Origin: Elusimicrobiota bacterium
GTDB taxonomy: Bacteria > Elusimicrobiota > Elusimicrobia > UBA1565 > UBA9628
Reading direction: 5' to 3'
Assembly (NCBI GenBank): GCA_016194625.1
Contig: JACQBB010000444.1
Coordinates: 1-7,661 of the forward strand
Length of the DNA stretch: 7,661 bases
In this document: positions 6,293 through 7,661 of the stretch, piece by piece
How positions within the stretch are numbered: the first letter of the stretch is position 1
Layout: the number at the start of each line of letters is the position of its first letter
The notes under the pieces: model-generated
Seen by the model: the letters and a program-made list of their open reading frames with translations, nothing else
Told to the model about the DNA's origin: nothing
Databases searched by the model: none
Program-made: the position numbers and the translations under genes

Positions 6293-7530
6293 GCCCGCTC
6301 CGCCCTCTGAACCTCCGCCGGTTCGGGATCGCCGCCGCCGCCGCGATGCTCGCGGCGGCCTCGCCGCTTAGGGCGGGAGAGGTCTGGCCGTCCCTCGCCG
6401 ATGCCCCTCGCGTCGCCCCGCTCGGGGGCGGCGAGAATGACGCGGCGGTCATCGTCGGCGCGGAGCATTATGCGTTCGTCGCCCCGGTCCCGGGCGCCCG
6501 GTCGAACGCCGAGGATTGGCAGGCCTACCTCACGGGCGTCCGCCGCGTGCCCTTCGACAAGGTCCAATTGCTGCGCGACAACGAGGCCACGCTCGAGAAG
6601 CTGCGCAAATTCTCCGCCCGGGCGGCCTCGCAGGTCGGACCCGGAGGGACGCTGTGGTTCGTGTTCATCGGACACGGCGCCCCCTCCAAGGACGGCCGCG
6701 ATGGGATCCTCGTCGGCGCCGACGCCCAACAGGACGCGGACAGCCTTTATGCGCGCAGTCTCGCGCGGAACGAACTCTTGAGCCTCCTGAACCGGGGGCG
6801 GCAGGCCCGGACGGTCGTCGTCCTGGACGCTTGCTTCAGCGGCCGAGCGCCCTCCGGCGAGGCGCTCATCGCCGGGCTCCAGCCGTTGATCGTGACCCGC
6901 TCCGCCGCGATCGCCGACGCTCGGACCGTCCTGCTCACCGCCGCCAAGTCGGACCAGTTCGCCGGTCCGCTGCCGCGCGCCGGGACACCGCGCCCCGCCT
7001 TCAGCTACCTCGCGCTCGGCGCCATGAGAGGGTGGGCCGCGGACGAGAGACCGGACCCGACCTCGCCCGGCTGGACCGGGAGAACGGCCCCGCCGCGCAG
7101 AGGACGGCGGTCGCGCCGGTCCCGTCTCCGCGCGCGGCGACGCGCAAAGCCGAGCCGGCCGCCCCGCCGAGGGATCCCGCGGCCGTCATGGTCCCGGAAG
7201 GCGCGACGGAGACGGCTCCCGACGTCTTCAAAGCCCGCTTCGCCACGACGAAGGGCGATTTCGTCGTCCAGGTCAACCGCGAATGGGCTCCGCACGGGGC
7301 CGACCGCTTCTACAACCTGGTCAAGATCGGCTTCTTCGACGGCTGCGAGTTCTTCCGCGTCATCGACGGCTTCATGGCCCAGGTCGGCATCCACGGCGAC
7401 CCGCGGGTCGCGGCGCGATGGCGTGCCGCCCCGATCCCCGACGATCCTCCGGTCGGCCACCACAATGCTCGCGGCGCGGTCACGTTCGCCACCGCCGGCC
7501 CGAACACGCGCACCACCCAGTTCTTCCTGA
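6289..7530 (+). CDS. Secreted caspase-like (peptidase C14) protease; caspase part ends near 7047
   Basis: A predicted cysteine protease of the caspase/metacaspase clan. The GTG start at 6289 overlaps the cyclophilin stop as GTGA and gives a signal peptide (LRR, a hydrophobic Ala-rich core at about 12-25, cleavage after LRA at 29). The later ATG (6346) would destroy that signal. The catalytic dyad is visible: His129 in FVFIGHG and Cys182 in VVVLDACFSG. Other expected features are AAVIVGAEHY (52-61, first strand), a KVQLLRDNEAT segment (91-101) and AFSYLALGAMRGWA (237-250, end of the small subunit). After about residue 253 this frame is an out-of-frame shadow of the second cyclophilin: basic, then Ser-rich, stopping at 7528. 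The literal ORF is 413 codons, but real coding probably switches frame near 7045-7050, joining caspase to cyclophilin. Codon choice is looser than in neighbouring genes. Likely acts in the periplasm or outside; target unknown. Confidence 0.82.
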   Translation: MSPLRPLNLRRFGIAAAAAMLAAASPLRAGEVWPSLADAPRVAPLGGGENDAAVIVGAEHYAFVAPVPGARSNAEDWQAYLTGVRRVPFDKVQLLRDNEATLEKLRKFSARAASQVGPGGTLWFVFIGHGAPSKDGRDGILVGADAQQDADSLYARSLARNELLSLLNRGRQARTVVVLDACFSGRAPSGEALIAGLQPLIVTRSAAIADARTVLLTAAKSDQFAGPLPRAGTPRPAFSYLALGAMRGWAADERPDPTSPGWTGRTAPPRRGRRSRRSRLRARRRAKPSRPPRRGIPRPSWSRKARRRRLPTSSKPASPRRRAISSSRSTANGLRTGPTASTTWSRSASSTAASSSASSTASWPRSASTATRGSRRDGVPPRSPTILRSATTMLAARSRSPPPARTRAPPSSS

Positions 7531-7661
7531 ACTTCAAGGACAACTCCTTCCTCGACAACATGGGATTCCCGCCGATCGGGACCGTCGTCGAGGGCGAGGA
7601 GGTCTTGGACAAGCACTACCGCGGCCACGGCGAGGGCGCCCCGCGGGGCAACGGCCCCGAC
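7032..7661 (+). CDS. Second cyclophilin domain, 3'-partial; probably the C-terminal part of the caspase protein
   Basis: A peptidyl-prolyl isomerase domain in the frame one base behind the caspase, with no stop before the window ends. It reads DLARLDRENGPAAQ (about 7059-7100), then a Pro/Ala-rich linker, then the cyclophilin domain from about 7221 (VFKARFATTKGDF) through FFRVIDGFMAQ, TQFFLNF, GFPPIGTVVEGEEV and GHGEGAPRGNGPD at the edge. All active-site residues of the first copy (Arg, Phe, Met, Gln; Gln, Phe) are kept. Candidate independent starts are GTG 7032 and ATG 7188, but neither has a Shine-Dalgarno or signal peptide. An isomerase of this secreted family would need export, so I favour fusion to the upstream caspase through a frameshift. 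The 7032 boundary is a convenience, not a proven start. About 35 residues are expected beyond the edge, judging by copy 1. Confidence 0.8.
   Translation, partial: MGRGRETGPDLARLDRENGPAAQRTAVAPVPSPRAATRKAEPAAPPRDPAAVMVPEGATETAPDVFKARFATTKGDFVVQVNREWAPHGADRFYNLVKIGFFDGCEFFRVIDGFMAQVGIHGDPRVAARWRAAPIPDDPPVGHHNARGAVTFATAGPNTRTTQFFLNFKDNSFLDNMGFPPIGTVVEGEEVLDKHYRGHGEGAPRGNGPD
7045..7050 (+). other. Likely frameshift point in a GAGAGA run
   Basis: The caspase frame is convincing up to GWAADE and the cyclophilin-linker frame is convincing from about ETGPDLARLD onward, so coding switches frame close to here. Removing one GA from the GAGAGA run gives the smooth reading GWAADETGPDLARLDREN. A one-base loss anywhere in about 7035-7060 would do equally well. 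No canonical X-XXY-YYZ slippery heptamer is present. Confidence 0.5.
7299..7399 (+). repeat. 101-bp perfect direct repeat, copy 2 (in cyclophilin 2)
   Basis: Identical to 5840-5940. Codons inside the tract are the strongly preferred GC-ending ones. Codons just outside in this copy include AAA, GAT, GAA, GCT and GGG before it, and CGA, CGT, CCT and AAT after it. That contrast suggests the tract was copied in from the first gene. Confidence 0.9.
7491..7557 (+). repeat. 67-bp direct repeat with one mismatch, copy 2
   Basis: Matches 6032-6098 except for one silent difference. Looser codons (GGA, GGG, TTG) resume directly after the tract, again unlike the first gene. Confidence 0.88.

Noticed and set aside
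7021..7060. Programmed -1 frameshift between the caspase and cyclophilin frames
   Set aside because: No canonical slippery heptamer lies in the caspase frame here and no clear downstream stem was seen, so an indel is a simpler explanation.
7188..7190. ATG as a separate start for the second cyclophilin
   Set aside because: There is no Shine-Dalgarno or signal peptide, and the same frame upstream (DLARLDRENGPAAQ and a Pro/Ala linker) already looks like coding sequence.

Overview
The window is very GC-rich, and third codon positions are almost all G or C. It holds seven protein-coding genes packed closely on both strands. I found no rRNA, tRNA, CRISPR array, transposase or phage gene. No gene identifies the organism. 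High GC, large membrane proteins with proline-rich linkers and -10-like boxes directly against start codons would fit a Gram-negative lineage such as a GC-rich Elusimicrobiota or Myxococcota-like genome, but that placement is a low-confidence guess.

Layout. (a) 3-2240, plus: the C-terminal part of a large, many-helix membrane protein of unknown function. It is made of two related units of about 340-380 residues joined by a proline-rich linker, and its true start lies upstream of the window. (b) 2273-3436, plus: an NAD(P)-dependent oxidoreductase of the saccharopine dehydrogenase family, closest by eye to lysine 6-dehydrogenase. (c) 5507-3378, minus: a tandem universal stress protein, then a six-helix membrane protein that looks like a sensor input module without an output domain, then a small three-helix membrane protein whose GTG start overlaps the preceding stop (GTGA). 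The small gene runs 59 bp into the 3' end of (b), tail to tail. (d) 5594-7661, plus: a secreted lipoprotein cyclophilin, then a secreted caspase-like (C14) protease coupled to it by another GTGA overlap, then a second cyclophilin domain that leaves the window at its 3' edge.

The most interesting part is (d). The caspase frame and the second cyclophilin frame are offset by one reading frame at about 7045-7050. The caspase has a signal peptide and the second cyclophilin has none of its own. The simplest reading is a single secreted caspase-linker-cyclophilin protein broken by an indel, either real or an assembly error. A change of one GA unit in a GAGAGA run restores a smooth reading. The two cyclophilins share a 101-bp tract with no differences and a 67-bp tract with one, set in clearly diverged sequence with different codon habits. 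This pattern suggests recent gene conversion. A surface-anchored prolyl isomerase coupled to a secreted caspase-isomerase would be an unusual envelope system, but its function is inference only.
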